From: Malaya genurostris
Taxonomy: Eukaryota > Arthropoda > Insecta > Diptera > Culicidae
Assembly: GCF_030247185.1 (NCBI RefSeq)
Contig: NC_080572.1
Span: forward strand, 89,703,435 to 89,767,434
Direction of reading: 5' to 3'
DNA length: 64,000 bases
This document shows, piece after piece, positions 1 through 10,310 of this stretch (positions are counted from its first letter, which is position 1; each line of letters opens with the position of its first letter). Below the pieces are notes generated by a model, which did not search any database, was not told where the DNA came from, and saw only the letters and a program-made list of their open reading frames with translations. The position numbers were made by a program, and so were the translations under genes.

Positions 1-564
1 TCATTCAGTTTAATATTTTGATTATTTTTTTTTATCTAAACCGGAATATAAAGTTTTACATAAAAATGATGTTGGTTTTATTCGTGAGACTTAATCCTGC
101 TCGCCGAAAATATAGGTACTCTCTTCAAACTTGACGCCTTGCTATACCAAATAATTTATGCTGTAACTGTCTTTCACTATATATAATGAATGTTTTGCTT
201 GAATTTTCAGTAAGTCTAGTTTTAATAAGTAATATGAAAATAATGAAAACATAGATATCAATTTTATGGTATGAAGTAAGAATTCATTAGGGATTTCAAG
301 CCGAAAATTATGTGTCCGGTTAAGTCCCACTGTTTTTACCCGGTTTAGCCCCGCAAAGACACTTCATTTTCGAGACGCGATAATAATTTTGTTTTCCGCA
401 TAAACGAAAGCGCTCAATAATTCCTAGATTCAGCACAAAAAGAACTTTTTAAAGTTCTAACCAAACCGTCGTTACGATGCACAGTGATGCCTCTCCATAC
501 AAAAGTTGGCACAAACCATAAATACGTCGATAAACGTCAGCTGGATGATTTTGTATTAATAATA
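1..564. other. No gene recognised
   Basis: AT-rich sequence with short pieces (for example GTTTAGCCCC near 343 and CAGCTGGATGA near 537) that resemble fragments of the inverted pair at 5.3-6.2 kb. No credible coding exon or RNA gene is visible. Confidence 0.5.
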
Positions 565-566
565 TA

Positions 567-1491
567 CAGGGTGATTTTTTAAGAGCTTGAGAACTTTTTT
601 AAACAATAAAACGCATAAAATTTGCAAAATCTCATCGGTTCTTTATTTTAAACGTTAGATTGGTACATGACATTTACTTTTTGAAGATAATTTCATTTAA
701 ATGTTGACCGCGGCTGCGTCTTAGGTGATCCATTCGGAAAATCCGCTTTTTTATCGACAAATTTTGTTCAGCGATGAGGTTCATTTCTGGTTGAATGGCT
801 ACGTAAATAAGCAAAATTGCCGCATTTGGAGTGAAGAGCAACCAGAAGCCGTTCAAGAACTGCCCATGCATCCCGAAAAATGCACTGTTTGGTGTGGTTT
901 GAACGCTGGTGGAATCATTGGACCGTATTTTTTCAAAGATGCTGTTGGACGCAACGTTACAGTGAATGGCGATCGCTATCGTTCGATGCTAACAAACTTT
1001 TTGTTGCCAAAAATGGAAGAACTGAACTTGGTTGACATGTGGTTTCAACAAGATGGCGCTACATGCCACACAGCTCGCGATTCTATGGCCATTTTGAGGG
1101 AAAACTTCGGAGAACAATTCATCTCAAGAAATGGACCGGTAAGTTGGCCACCAAGATCATGCGATTTGACGCCTTTAGACTATTTTTTGTGGGGCTACGT
1201 CAAGTCTAAAGTCTACAGAAATAAGCCAGTAACTATTCCAGCTTTGGAAGACAACATTTCCGAAGAAATTCGGGCTATTCCGGCCGAAATGCTCGAAAAA
1301 GTTGCCCAAAATTGGACTTTCCGAATGGACCACCTAAGACGCAGCCGCGGTCAACATTTAAATGAAATTATCTTCAAAAAGTAAATGTCATGTACCAATC
1401 TAACGTTTAAAATAAAGAACCGATGAGATTTTGCAAATTTTATGCGTTTTATTGTTTAAAAAAGTTCTCAAGCTCTTAAAAAATCACCCTA
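567..1491 (+). mobile_element. Rearranged Tc1/mariner-superfamily element with 179-bp inverted ends
   Basis: The two ends (567-745 and 1313-1491) are near-perfect inverted repeats that start at AGGGTGATTTTTTAAG and are flanked by TA (565-566 and 1492-1493), the target used by this superfamily. The long arms are abnormal: the 3' arm holds the end of the transposase gene plus its 3' UTR, and the 5' arm is an inverted copy of exactly that region. The original 5' end and the N-terminal half of the gene have therefore been replaced by a copy of the 3' end, giving a fold-back structure. The element cannot be autonomous, but it kept two inverted ends. Confidence 0.85.
725..1384 (+). pseudogene. Mariner-like (IS630-Tc1 superfamily) transposase, C-terminal catalytic part only
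   Basis: The open frame of 219 codons carries the DDE catalytic domain of a cut-and-paste transposase: first Asp in SDEVHFW (about residue 17), second Asp in QQDGATCHTA (about 110), third acidic residue in RSCDLTPLDYFLWG (about 147). The last two are separated by 36 residues, a spacing near the DD34D to DD37D mariner-like groups. Family members are about 340 residues long, so the paired helix-turn-helix DNA-binding half is missing. The apparent start codon lies in the inverted 5' arm and is an artefact of the fusion. The C-terminus (MDHLRRSRGQHLNEIIFKK) is intact and is repeated antisense in the 5' arm at about 676-740. No frameshift is visible within the domain, so the rearrangement may be recent. 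Confidence 0.85.
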
Positions 1492-2133
1492 TATTTCAAT
1501 CTTGATAATGTATGAAAAAATATTCGATTCACCTAAAAGTGACATGATGCACCATTCGCTACGGACCGGAAAATGACGACTTTTTTAATAAATTATCTTT
1601 TGTTTTTTTATTTATTTCGTGATTGATTAGGAGCTCTCACTAATGTTTCAAATAATGATTAAACCTGTGTGGAAAATGTATACACTGAGAAAAAAACTTT
1701 TTTCTTATATCTTGAAAACATCAGTTTGCTCTAGAAGGGCTTATCTTAATATTTTTATTTTCTGATATGTTGTAACATACAACTGATGTAGCTATGATTA
1801 AAGATGGGAGGGTAACAGTCAAAAAAGTGATTTTTTCTGTTTTTAACAAAAATATTAAGTTTTGGAAAATGCTCTGCATTTTGCATTTTTTAAGTTTTTC
1901 GACTTTATGAAAGAACACAAACACAAGTACAAAATAAAATTTGGTTGAATATTACCGCTTTACTAGTAATAGTGGATTTTTATAATGTTAAAGTATTTTA
2001 TTAAACTATGTAAAATGAAAAATGACGAAAAAATGACGCTGAGCAAACATGCATAAAGTGATTTTCGTGGTTTAAATTTGGGAATTTTTTATATGGACTA
2101 CAAGAAAGTTCCGGACAACAGAAAAAGTGCATG

Positions 2134-2600
2134 TGGTAGGATCAACTGGGCGCTATTTATTATGAGCTACTAAAATTAGGTGACACCATCACTGGTTCCA
2201 TATACATATTACAATTGCTGCGTTTGGACAGAGCATTGCAAGAAAAGCGATCGTAATATGAAGGTCTTCATGGCATAGTATTTTTACTTCATGATAATGC
2301 TAGACTCAATGTTTCGAAAGCTGTTAAAGCTTTTTTGTAATCACTGTAATAATAAGTTCTGCCCCAGCCGCCATTTTTTATCAGACATTGTTCCATACGG
2401 TTGCCATTTGCTCCAATCCATGACGCGTAGCTTGTCAGGTCAGTTTCAAAAACTACGACACCACTAAGAATTGGATCGATTCATTTGTCGAATCTGAGGA
2501 AAAGGAATTCTTCAAACGTGGTTTTCTTTCGTTGTCTTACCAGAAAGATGACAGAAAGTGGAACATAATGATGGACTATACTTTGAAAAACGGTACTGCA
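2134..2600 (+). pseudogene. Degenerate mariner transposase remnant
   Basis: Translated segments match the conserved second half of mariner transposases: W(stop)DQLGAIYYELLKLGDTIT, then LRLDRALQEKRS, then FLLHDNARLNVSKAVKAF around the second catalytic Asp, then a poorly preserved HPPYSPD-like block and a C-terminal block resembling W.FI.S..E.FF..G. The frame is broken by several stops and shifts. The first catalytic region and the DNA-binding domain are not seen. It is an old fossil; similar but better preserved mariner copies lie at 44.9-45.6 kb and 54.0-54.8 kb. Confidence 0.75.
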
Positions 2601-4382
2601 ATGATACTCTAACTAAAAATCATGAAACTTAGCAGAAAAAACGCTACTAACTACAAACGACAGTTTCTCTTTGTTTACATTTTCTTTCGCGATTTATCGA
2701 ACTGATTTTATATTTGACGCTTTACTCTTCGATAAACTTTCAAAGTAAAACTACAAGCTTTTGATTTATATTGGTAACTTTAGAGAATTTGCAATAATGG
2801 CTCCGTAATAATCAAAAGAGAAAGTGAACAAAGAGAGGCTCTAATTTGCAGTTAGGCCCTTTTGTAGTGGGACTATCGAAATGAAAATAACCTTTAAAGT
2901 GCAGAGATGTGCAGGGTCGCATAGTGGTTTTTGAGAAGAAAAGAAAAAAATGCTATAAAATCAAATATTATTGAACAGTGGCAGCCCTTTCTTACCTATA
3001 TAGAATTCTAATCGCAATACATCAACATTGCGCCATATATTTTGTATGGAACGATGAAAAGAAAGTTTACAATACCCTATCTTTGAAAGGATATGGAGAG
3101 ATTATTTCTTATTCAAAAACTTTTATACTTTGAACTGTAATCCTTCATTTATCATAGAAAAAAATCAGTAAAAAACCACCTCCCTGCTATGGAAGATGGT
3201 TCTTGAAACCAACGTATTTTGCTTTGGTGGCGTTGTTGTCCACAATTGTTAGGTTAAACTACATTCATACTTCATTCCATTTTGATGCGCACAGAATATA
3301 GTTATAGAAATTCGGACCTATACTGAAAATCTCAAAATTCTCTCCAGAGCAGAGAAATCAAAAGTCGAAGAGTTTTTTTTTATCGTTGGGTAATATTTAT
3401 TGTCTTGTATATGTTGTAAAAAAAGTGTTTAGTTGCACTTATATCGTAGAAAAAGAAGTGATATCCTATAAATCATCTCTGAAATCATCAGAGCCGCTCC
3501 AATACAGTTCCTGCTGTTTGTTTGTATTTTTAATAAGTATGAGTGAATCTAGGATTAAAGGAAACGAATATTAAGAATTAATGTTAGGGCCTAGATATTG
3601 CAAAAACACTTAAATTATCCTTTTCTTCCTTGCTACGAGAAGATTATTGTAACAGTAGTCATCTAATTAGTGTATTATTTTGGGTATTACTTGACTTTCA
3701 ACTAGCGAATTGTGAACTCACTAAAGAAAAGTTCACTGCTGATTTTTTGCAAACGCGATTCTCTCTGAAAACTGCTCTCACATGTCTCAAAATCAGTAGT
3801 GAAAAGTTCACTAGCGAACATTTCTCTCGATGATGTCTAAGAAAAACGTTCGCACATTGAAGCTAATATTAATGAGATTTTAATTTCAAACAATACTTTA
3901 CAAAAACTACAAACTTTTCGAAGCATTGAGACCCGTAACTAGAGCTAGGGAATAAAAGCTCTAGTTGTTCTCTGTGAATATTCTCTAACGATTAGCAAGC
4001 GTCTAATGTTAATATCGAATAAAACATACGTTTCATAAGGAATCGTTTTAGCAAAAACCACTAGTATCGAATCTTTGACCAAACGTTGTTGATTTCCAAC
4101 TACATTTATTTCTGTCGGTCTGAAGTACCTCCCACAAATCCTTCGATTTGAAGCATTCTGTATTGTTTAGCCCGTAAATATTTGAATGGCGATTAACCAT
4201 TTTTCCAACTCGCTTTTATCAAAAGGAAACCTAGCGAAATTTATGATATTATCACTAATTTTCCTCCAGAAACCATTGCTAGCAGAAATGATTTGCTGAT
4301 AATCACCTGTGGCTGAAAACGCCATCTTTTGATTCAGGCTTCGAAAAATTTGCACAGCAACTGCATCCAAAAATTAATAAAG
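2601..4382. other. Non-coding, diffuse repeats
   Basis: No exon is supported. A block at about 2,810-2,885 (AGTGAACAAAGAGAGGCTC then GGCCCTTTTGTAGTGGGAC) looks like a MITE end. At 3,690-3,830 the phrase AGTTCACT(G/A) with TAGCGAA recurs, a small internal repeat. Short open frames here have no recognisable composition or motif. Confidence 0.4.
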
Positions 4383-5305
4383 ACTGTCCCAGAAAGTATG
4401 GACGCAACCAAAAACCGTTTCGCCATTTCGCAATGGTTCAGAATCTGTCAATTTTTATGGCTTCGTCCTGTTGTTTACACTCTTCTCTAACCACTTGTGC
4501 AGTTGTTTATTCATTAGTTTGTTTCGAAATGCGTGGAATTTCAGCAGAACAACGTCGAAAAATTGTGTACAAATGGTGCACAGAGCGCGGACTGTCACTG
4601 AGAAAGATAGCAAAAATGGAAGGAGTAAGTGAAAAAGTCGTGCGAAATGCAATCAGGAAGCTCGGTGAGGATAACACCTTTGAGGATAAACGATTCGAAA
4701 AAAAGGTCCTGCTAACCCTCAGTTGGATAAACGTATACTGAAGGCGTTCGAGCAAAAAGGAGCTTTCAGTTCGGGATGTGGCCAAAAAAGTGGGCACTTC
4801 GAAGTCAAATGTTCTTCGTGCTGAAGAACGTTTGAATCTTCGAACCTATAAGAAGCAGAAACAACCAAAACGTAGTCCGAAACAAAAAGCATCGATCAGG
4901 CCGAGAGTTCGAAAGCTGTACAATACGATTTTTGCTGGAAATTTGAACTGCATAATCATGGACGACGAAACCTACGTGAAACTCGATTACAAATCCTTGC
5001 CGGGACACAATATTATACGGTGCGAGAAGGGCAAGTGTTAAACCAGTCCGAGACATAGATTGAAGTCGAAAAATTTGGTAAGAAAGCTATGGTCTGGCAA
5101 GCAATTTGTAGCTGCGGTAAGATTTCGAAACCCTTCCTCACCACTGCTTCAATGAACAGCGAAATATATATCAAGGAATGCTTACAAAAACAACTTCTAC
5201 CCATGATTCGAAGCAACAAGGATACTGTTGTATTCTGGCGAGATCTTGCTTCTTGCCATTACTCGAAATCAACGGTAGAAAAAAATAACGTACGCGGTTT
5301 AATAT
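4383..5305 (+). pseudogene. Tc1/mariner DD37E-type transposase, frameshifted and 3'-truncated
   Basis: The 5' end begins ACTGTCCCAGAAAGTATGG, matching the terminus of the copy ending at 17,443. The coding part starts at ATG 4,529 (MRGISAEQRRKIVYKWCTE), followed by a helix-turn-helix (SLRKIAKMEGVSEKVVRNAI). Two nearby compensating shifts (about 4,690 and 4,755) and another near 5,020 break the frame. Recognisable parts in order: second DNA-binding helix set (VRDVAKKVGTSKSNVLRAEE), first catalytic Asp in IIMDDETYVKLDY, the AMVWQAICSCGKIS strand, and second catalytic Asp in FWRDLASCHYSKS. Sequence is lost about 15 residues later, before the final Glu block, where the inverted repeat pair at 5.34 kb begins. 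A related, much better copy is at 60.2-61.5 kb. Confidence 0.85.
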
Positions 5306-5339
5306 GAAATTTAAACCAAATATAATTTGATCTGACACC

Positions 5340-6172
5340 TGAACTGAATTGACTCAGCGTCATCCAGCTAACTGATATCTGTCTGTCATATAAACGTGCT
5401 TTCACCAAGTTAATTCATGGATCGTCATAATTGCTGGTTTTTAAGATATTGAAGCTGTCCGGTTTACCTCCGTGTTCGGACTATCCCTGGTCTCCCTTGC
5501 TAGATATGTTTACAAAATAAGTCATATTTTCTAATAATTTAACTACTAATAAAACTACTAATAATAATCCCTGAAAAATAAAAAAAATTAAAGTCGATTT
5601 ACAAAAAAGCACCATTTTTTATTCTCATGAAAGTTTGTCCGATTATTATGTTCCACACCAGTCGTCCATATATTGCAACACGGAAAGAAATCCATCACTG
5701 CTGTCATTATAAAAAAACCATGAAACCAATCATTCCGCCTTCTCATAAAGTCATAATAACTGTTGACGATTCTATGATCAAAAGGATACCATATTTGAAA
5801 GAGCTTGGTCTGAAGACAATTTACCCAAAATGCATTAAAAAACATTCAAAATTCTTGAAACTTTTTTTTTGTACATTTAATATCTAAACATAACGCCTGA
5901 ATTTATGTTGCAAAACCGTATCAAAAGCGCGCCTGAAGTTATACCCAAGTTTTTCTCGTCCTGCCTGATACTTTTAGCAACTGTCGGGCACCTAACGATA
6001 GGGGAGACCGGGGCTAGTTCGGACACGGGGTTAAACCGGACAGCTTAAATATTTTCTAAGCCAGTAATTGTTCCGATCCATGGATTAACTTTGTAAACGG
6101 GCTTTCATGTAACAGACAGGCGTCAGTTAGCTGGATGACGCTGAGTCAATTTAGTTTGACGCCAATCGTGTT
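5340..6172. repeat. Inverted repeat pair (about 165 bp arms), MITE-like
   Basis: The segment 5,340-5,505 is the reverse complement of 6,001-6,172 with scattered differences. Shared blocks include GACTCAGCGTCATCCAGCT, GTTAATYCATGGATCG, AGCTGTCCGGTTTA and GGTCTCCC. The GGGGAGACCGGGGCTAGTT ends face inward, so this is either one fold-back element or two solo copies in opposite orientation. The 495-bp spacer contains an 86-codon open frame (5,627-5,887) without recognisable features; I do not call it a gene. Confidence 0.7.
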
Positions 6173-6597
6173 CGTGTACATCCTCACTCGAATTTGATCT
6201 CTCTACGGACCTCCATAACAACGCATTGGAGAGAAATGTCATCAGATTATATTGCCAAGGTCTGGAAAAGCTTTAGGCGTCGCACAGTGGGGAAAAAACG
6301 ATCAAAAACGCGACTTAGCTCAATAATTATATAAAAACCGAAGCAAATATTTTCAAAGTTAGTATTTCTTATGCAAATTTTTCCGTAGAATCGATTTATG
6401 ATAGTTAGAAGATCCGCAAAATTCACTATTATGCCCGTTTTGCTCCAATTCCTCTTTTTTTCTGACTTTACTTTGAAAACTAACTGTGAAACTCAGGAAA
6501 ATATTCAATTCGACCAATCGGAAGGTATTCCTGATATGCTCATAAGTTATATAAATGGATTGTTTTTAATAAGATTGACCACAAATAACTATATTCT

Positions 6598-7110
6598 GTT
6601 TTACCCCCAGTCATCTTCTTCCATGAATTTACAGAAAAAAAAGTTCTACTGATCGGTGTTTGGACCAATATTGGTTAAACAAGACAGTTCGATGTATCGC
6701 ATATAACCTCAAATAATAATTAACAGATAGTCTCCATCGTTTTACCCCAATTTTCCCACAAATATAATTTTATGTTGAATTCAGATTTACAATCCCGAAG
6801 CAGATCCAATATGATCTACCAATATTGGTTCATATCACGTACAACACATCTGTAATCCAATCAAACACAATGGAAATGACAGTACTAGCCTGTTTAACCC
6901 GTTTTACCCCAATTTATTTCATAAGTCGTATTTCTGGTTAAACTTTCTTTCGCATACCGAAAGCAGGATGATTGCGGTTGATGAAAATCGATTGATATTA
7001 CGAAGAAAGCCCTAAAATTAAGATTACAGATGGATTCAATGGCCGCATGAATCTTGTTGTACCGTTTTACCCCACTGTACGGGCATTTCCCACTGTACGG
7101 GGACACTGAC
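6598..7110. repeat. Degenerate tandem repeat phased on GTTTTACCCC
   Basis: The motif GTTTTACCCC occurs at 6,598, 6,739, 6,901 and 7,063, spaced 141, 162 and 162 bp. The first two units also share ACCAATATTGGTT. The last unit ends in CCCACTGTACGGG repeated twice. The intervening sequence is diverged, so this is an old tandem or multi-unit MITE array. Confidence 0.5.
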
Positions 7111-8299
7111 AACGCTGAAAAACGATTGTACTTTTTCCAATAGCTGCTGTGGTTGTGTTAAATGCGCAGGTCACTTAATACATGCATTTTAGGAGCATTT
7201 ACGCACCCATTCTACACCAGACGGCGCTTTTGGTGTCGCGGGTTGCTCAACTACAGTATCATTACACTGGGGAGTCTAGGTTTATTTTATTTATGCTGCG
7301 GGGAATCTAGATGTACTTTATTTACGACTTGTGTCATAGCGCACAAGTAGAAACCCTTGAATTGAAACAGAATTCGTGTCAATTTTGACTTAACAATATT
7401 GATAAAATAATAAGCAGTTTGAACAGTGAACCGTTTAGTATCACTTCATCTCCGGAAGCACTGGTAATTTCAGCAGCAATCATTATTCGATCAACTCAAA
7501 TCAATCATGTTCGATTCCGACCGTACACGAACTAATCCGTAAATCTCGAGCGTAGGTTGCTTTGTTTGCTTTTTATCTGTCCGAAAGAGGGAGGAGTTGC
7601 GAATAAACTAATCATAGAAATCTAGTTCGCCTCGGTTTGTATCTAATCAATCTGACTACAAGCATCTGACCGTGCAAGCCAATATTCAGGATAATATAGC
7701 CGTACTAGCGTTCGTGTTGGTATCATTACTCTGTAGAAGTCAGGGTCAAAATGGGGTTTGAAGGATAATTAAGTTTTGGGTACTATAATATATTCAAGTG
7801 TGGTGCGATACGTAATGAGTTTATGCACAGATAACAGATACACGGGCCCGAACAAAATAACATCCTGGGTAAATTTAAAATTTTGCTAAACGTTGGGAAC
7901 AAGAAACTCACTGTTGCCACCTACTCGTCTATTCATCGCGATATTTCAAAACCATTCACTACGTACTGGAATGATAAAGTTCTCCTGCATATTACAGAAA
8001 TATTCCAAAGTTCTAGAAAAATTTGAGCACGATTTCCATAAGTGTTAAAGACAACTTTATTTTCATGTCATTTGAATCACATGTGAATTCGATCGAAATT
8101 AATAAATAATGAACTTGTCATTTTAACCAACAGCAAAACAATAATTTTGCGTGACGTAAATATATTTTTCGTGGAAAAATATTGAGAAATAAATCTTGGA
8201 AGAGGTATTTTTGAGAACGCTTCTTAAAAATCATGATTTGAGGTGTCCACTGTATTTCAGCGCAGACTAATCAGAAAAGAACAAATGAACGCGGCATAG
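7111..8299. other. No gene recognised
   Basis: Apparently low-copy non-coding sequence. I see no splice-bounded open frame, RNA gene or clear repeat boundary. Confidence 0.4.
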
Positions 8300-8720
8300 T
8301 TAAAGAAGAAGTTTTTCTAGACCCCAACATTTCTGTTTGATTTTTTTTTTAATTTTTAAAATTTTTGGTGATTGTTCAAAGTGAAAGCTACGATTTTTCA
8401 CGAAAATAATTCCATTTTGTAGCTGTTGAAGCTCCCCATAATAACAAACAACGAAAAGGAAAACGTTGAGGTCTGGTTTTTTATATGTAGAAAGTGTGTG
8501 CAAAATTTGAAAAAAGTTGGTGCAGTAATTTTTTTAATGACGATGGACACGGACTTTCAAAACCTGCTTTCGAGAAAAACGCGTTTAAAGTTTTTTGTCT
8601 AAAAAATCAATGGAAACGATTTATTATTCCAGGGAGACCCTAGAGTCTAACATTTTCGAAAGATCATATTTTTTATTTTATAATCTGTTACAGTGAAACA
8701 TTTCAAGAATTGAAATTGTT
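8300..8720 (-). repeat. Dispersed repeat, inverted copy of 20,320-20,845
   Basis: Blocks such as GTCCGTGTCCATCGTCATT, CCAGACCTCAACGTTT and AAAATCGTAGYTTTCACTTTG occur here as the reverse complement of the copy at 20.3-20.8 kb. The two are diverged but collinear over roughly 400 bp. No coding content is visible. The family is unidentified. Confidence 0.65.
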
Positions 8721-9022
8721 CGCTCCCCTGGTTCAAGCGTTATTTAAATAATAACTCTCTGAAAGCAGGCCCGTACCCAGGATTTGGTTTCGGGAGGGGC
8801 CCAGAATGAAAAAAATAATGTTACTGAAGATTGCTTAGATAGATAAATTCCATTGCGCCATTTACTGGCGTTTTTAACAGACACCTTAAACTTTTACACT
8901 AAAACTATCATTATTAGATATTTATATAAAATTTGTGACTATGATCGAGAGAAAGTTATTATACTACATTTCCCAACGTTTAATGTCATGCCATTTCAAT
9001 CCCACATGTTTAAGACCTTCTA

Positions 9023-9364
9023 AGGCTGTGAACCATTTCGCATTTTTTTTAACTTTTGGTTAAAATCTGACACTTGAGTGGTTATTTCGTGTCTAGTAGT
9101 TAAGTTTAATTAAAACTGCGGCCCATTTCAAAGTTTGACGGATGGAAAGTTATTTGGGTTTATTTTGCACTGGAAATAATTTTGACTAAAGAATTGATAT
9201 TAGAATTTTCTTTGCAAGATTTTTTTCAGTGTCGGAAAATAACCATCGATCTGTCAAAAACAACCATGCTTTCGAGCAGATTTATTTTTGACAACATCAA
9301 AATAACCACTCGAGTGTCAGATTTCAACCAAAAGTTAAAATTAACCACGAAATGGTTCACAGCC
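9023..9364. mobile_element. TA-flanked MITE with ~75-bp inverted ends
   Basis: The left end AGGCTGTGAACCATTTCG matches the reverse complement of the right end. Inverted similarity continues through ACTTTTGGTTRAAATCTGAC and ACTYGAGTGGTTATTT. The element is flanked by TA at 9,021-9,022 and 9,365-9,366. A fragment of the same end (CGAAATGGTTCGCAACC) is at about 33,411. TA duplication points to Tc1/mariner-type mobilisation. No coding capacity. Confidence 0.75.
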
Positions 9365-10084
9365 TAAATATCCATTTCTAGAGCACAAAAATCCACAAGA
9401 CTTGTGATGAATTTTGAGAAGTGGTCCGAGATAGATCCCTTACTTCGATTCGTGGAGAACGGAAAGCATCTTCTAAATTTGTAGGTTATATTGGTTGATG
9501 GCCATACAAACTTACTTTAGCTATACAGGTTTCGGTATCATGTTCCGGAAGTAGCGGTCTAAAATTCCAAAACGAAACTCGCATCGTTTTCTCAGAGATG
9601 ACTTTTGGTTTGGGAATAGATAACAGTTCTAGTAGGCCAAATCAGGTGAACAAGATGGATGGGCAAGTAATTGGAGCACTAAATCGTTGATTTTAACTAC
9701 GGTAGCGATGCTCATGTGCTGCATGTAAGGCTCTTTCACAGTGATTTCGGTCTTTAATCAATTTAGTACTCCAAAAGTATACTATGACAATCTCAGAAAA
9801 CTGGCATCATGACCCATTGAGCCTCCCTTCCAGGCACTCGTGCCGAGACGACTTCAGTCCATTGTCGGGTAATCATTTATTTCTCTGTCGTATAATAATG
9901 GATCCAGCCAAACTTGTTCTCGAAGTGTACTTGCGCTCGTATTTTTAGTCCCAAATAAGTATGTGCGAGATCCAGCGACAGGATATCTTTCTAATTTGCA
10001 GAATCTTTTTTTTTTCAATTAAAGATGTTTTAACCATATGGAAGAGGCGAATCTTCGGGGTAGAAAAACTTTCTGATCCTATGT

Positions 10085-10156
10085 TCGGGGTTGGGAATCG
10101 AACCCAGGCGGGCTGCGTGAAAGACATCGACTTACCCATCACGCTATACACGTCCC
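10085..10156 (-). repeat. tRNA-like SINE head or pseudo-tRNA
   Basis: On the minus strand the segment begins GGGGACGTGTATAGCGTGAT and ends with a B-box-like GGGTTCGATTCCC and a CCCC terminus, so outer ends and T arm look tRNA-derived. The anticodon arm does not pair cleanly, which argues against a functional tRNA. It lies inside the hAT element, upstream of family M. Confidence 0.5.
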
Positions 10157-10310
10157 CTTGCAGAACCTTGCTCAACCATGGTATGCTCGCGCACTTTTAT
10201 ATTCCAGTCATCCAGAATAATTAAGTGTCTTTTTATCATTGTCGTTTATTTTGCCCCGTATTTAATTTTCATTTTATTTAGTTTTGACACTGTTCGCTTC
10301 GAATCAAACA

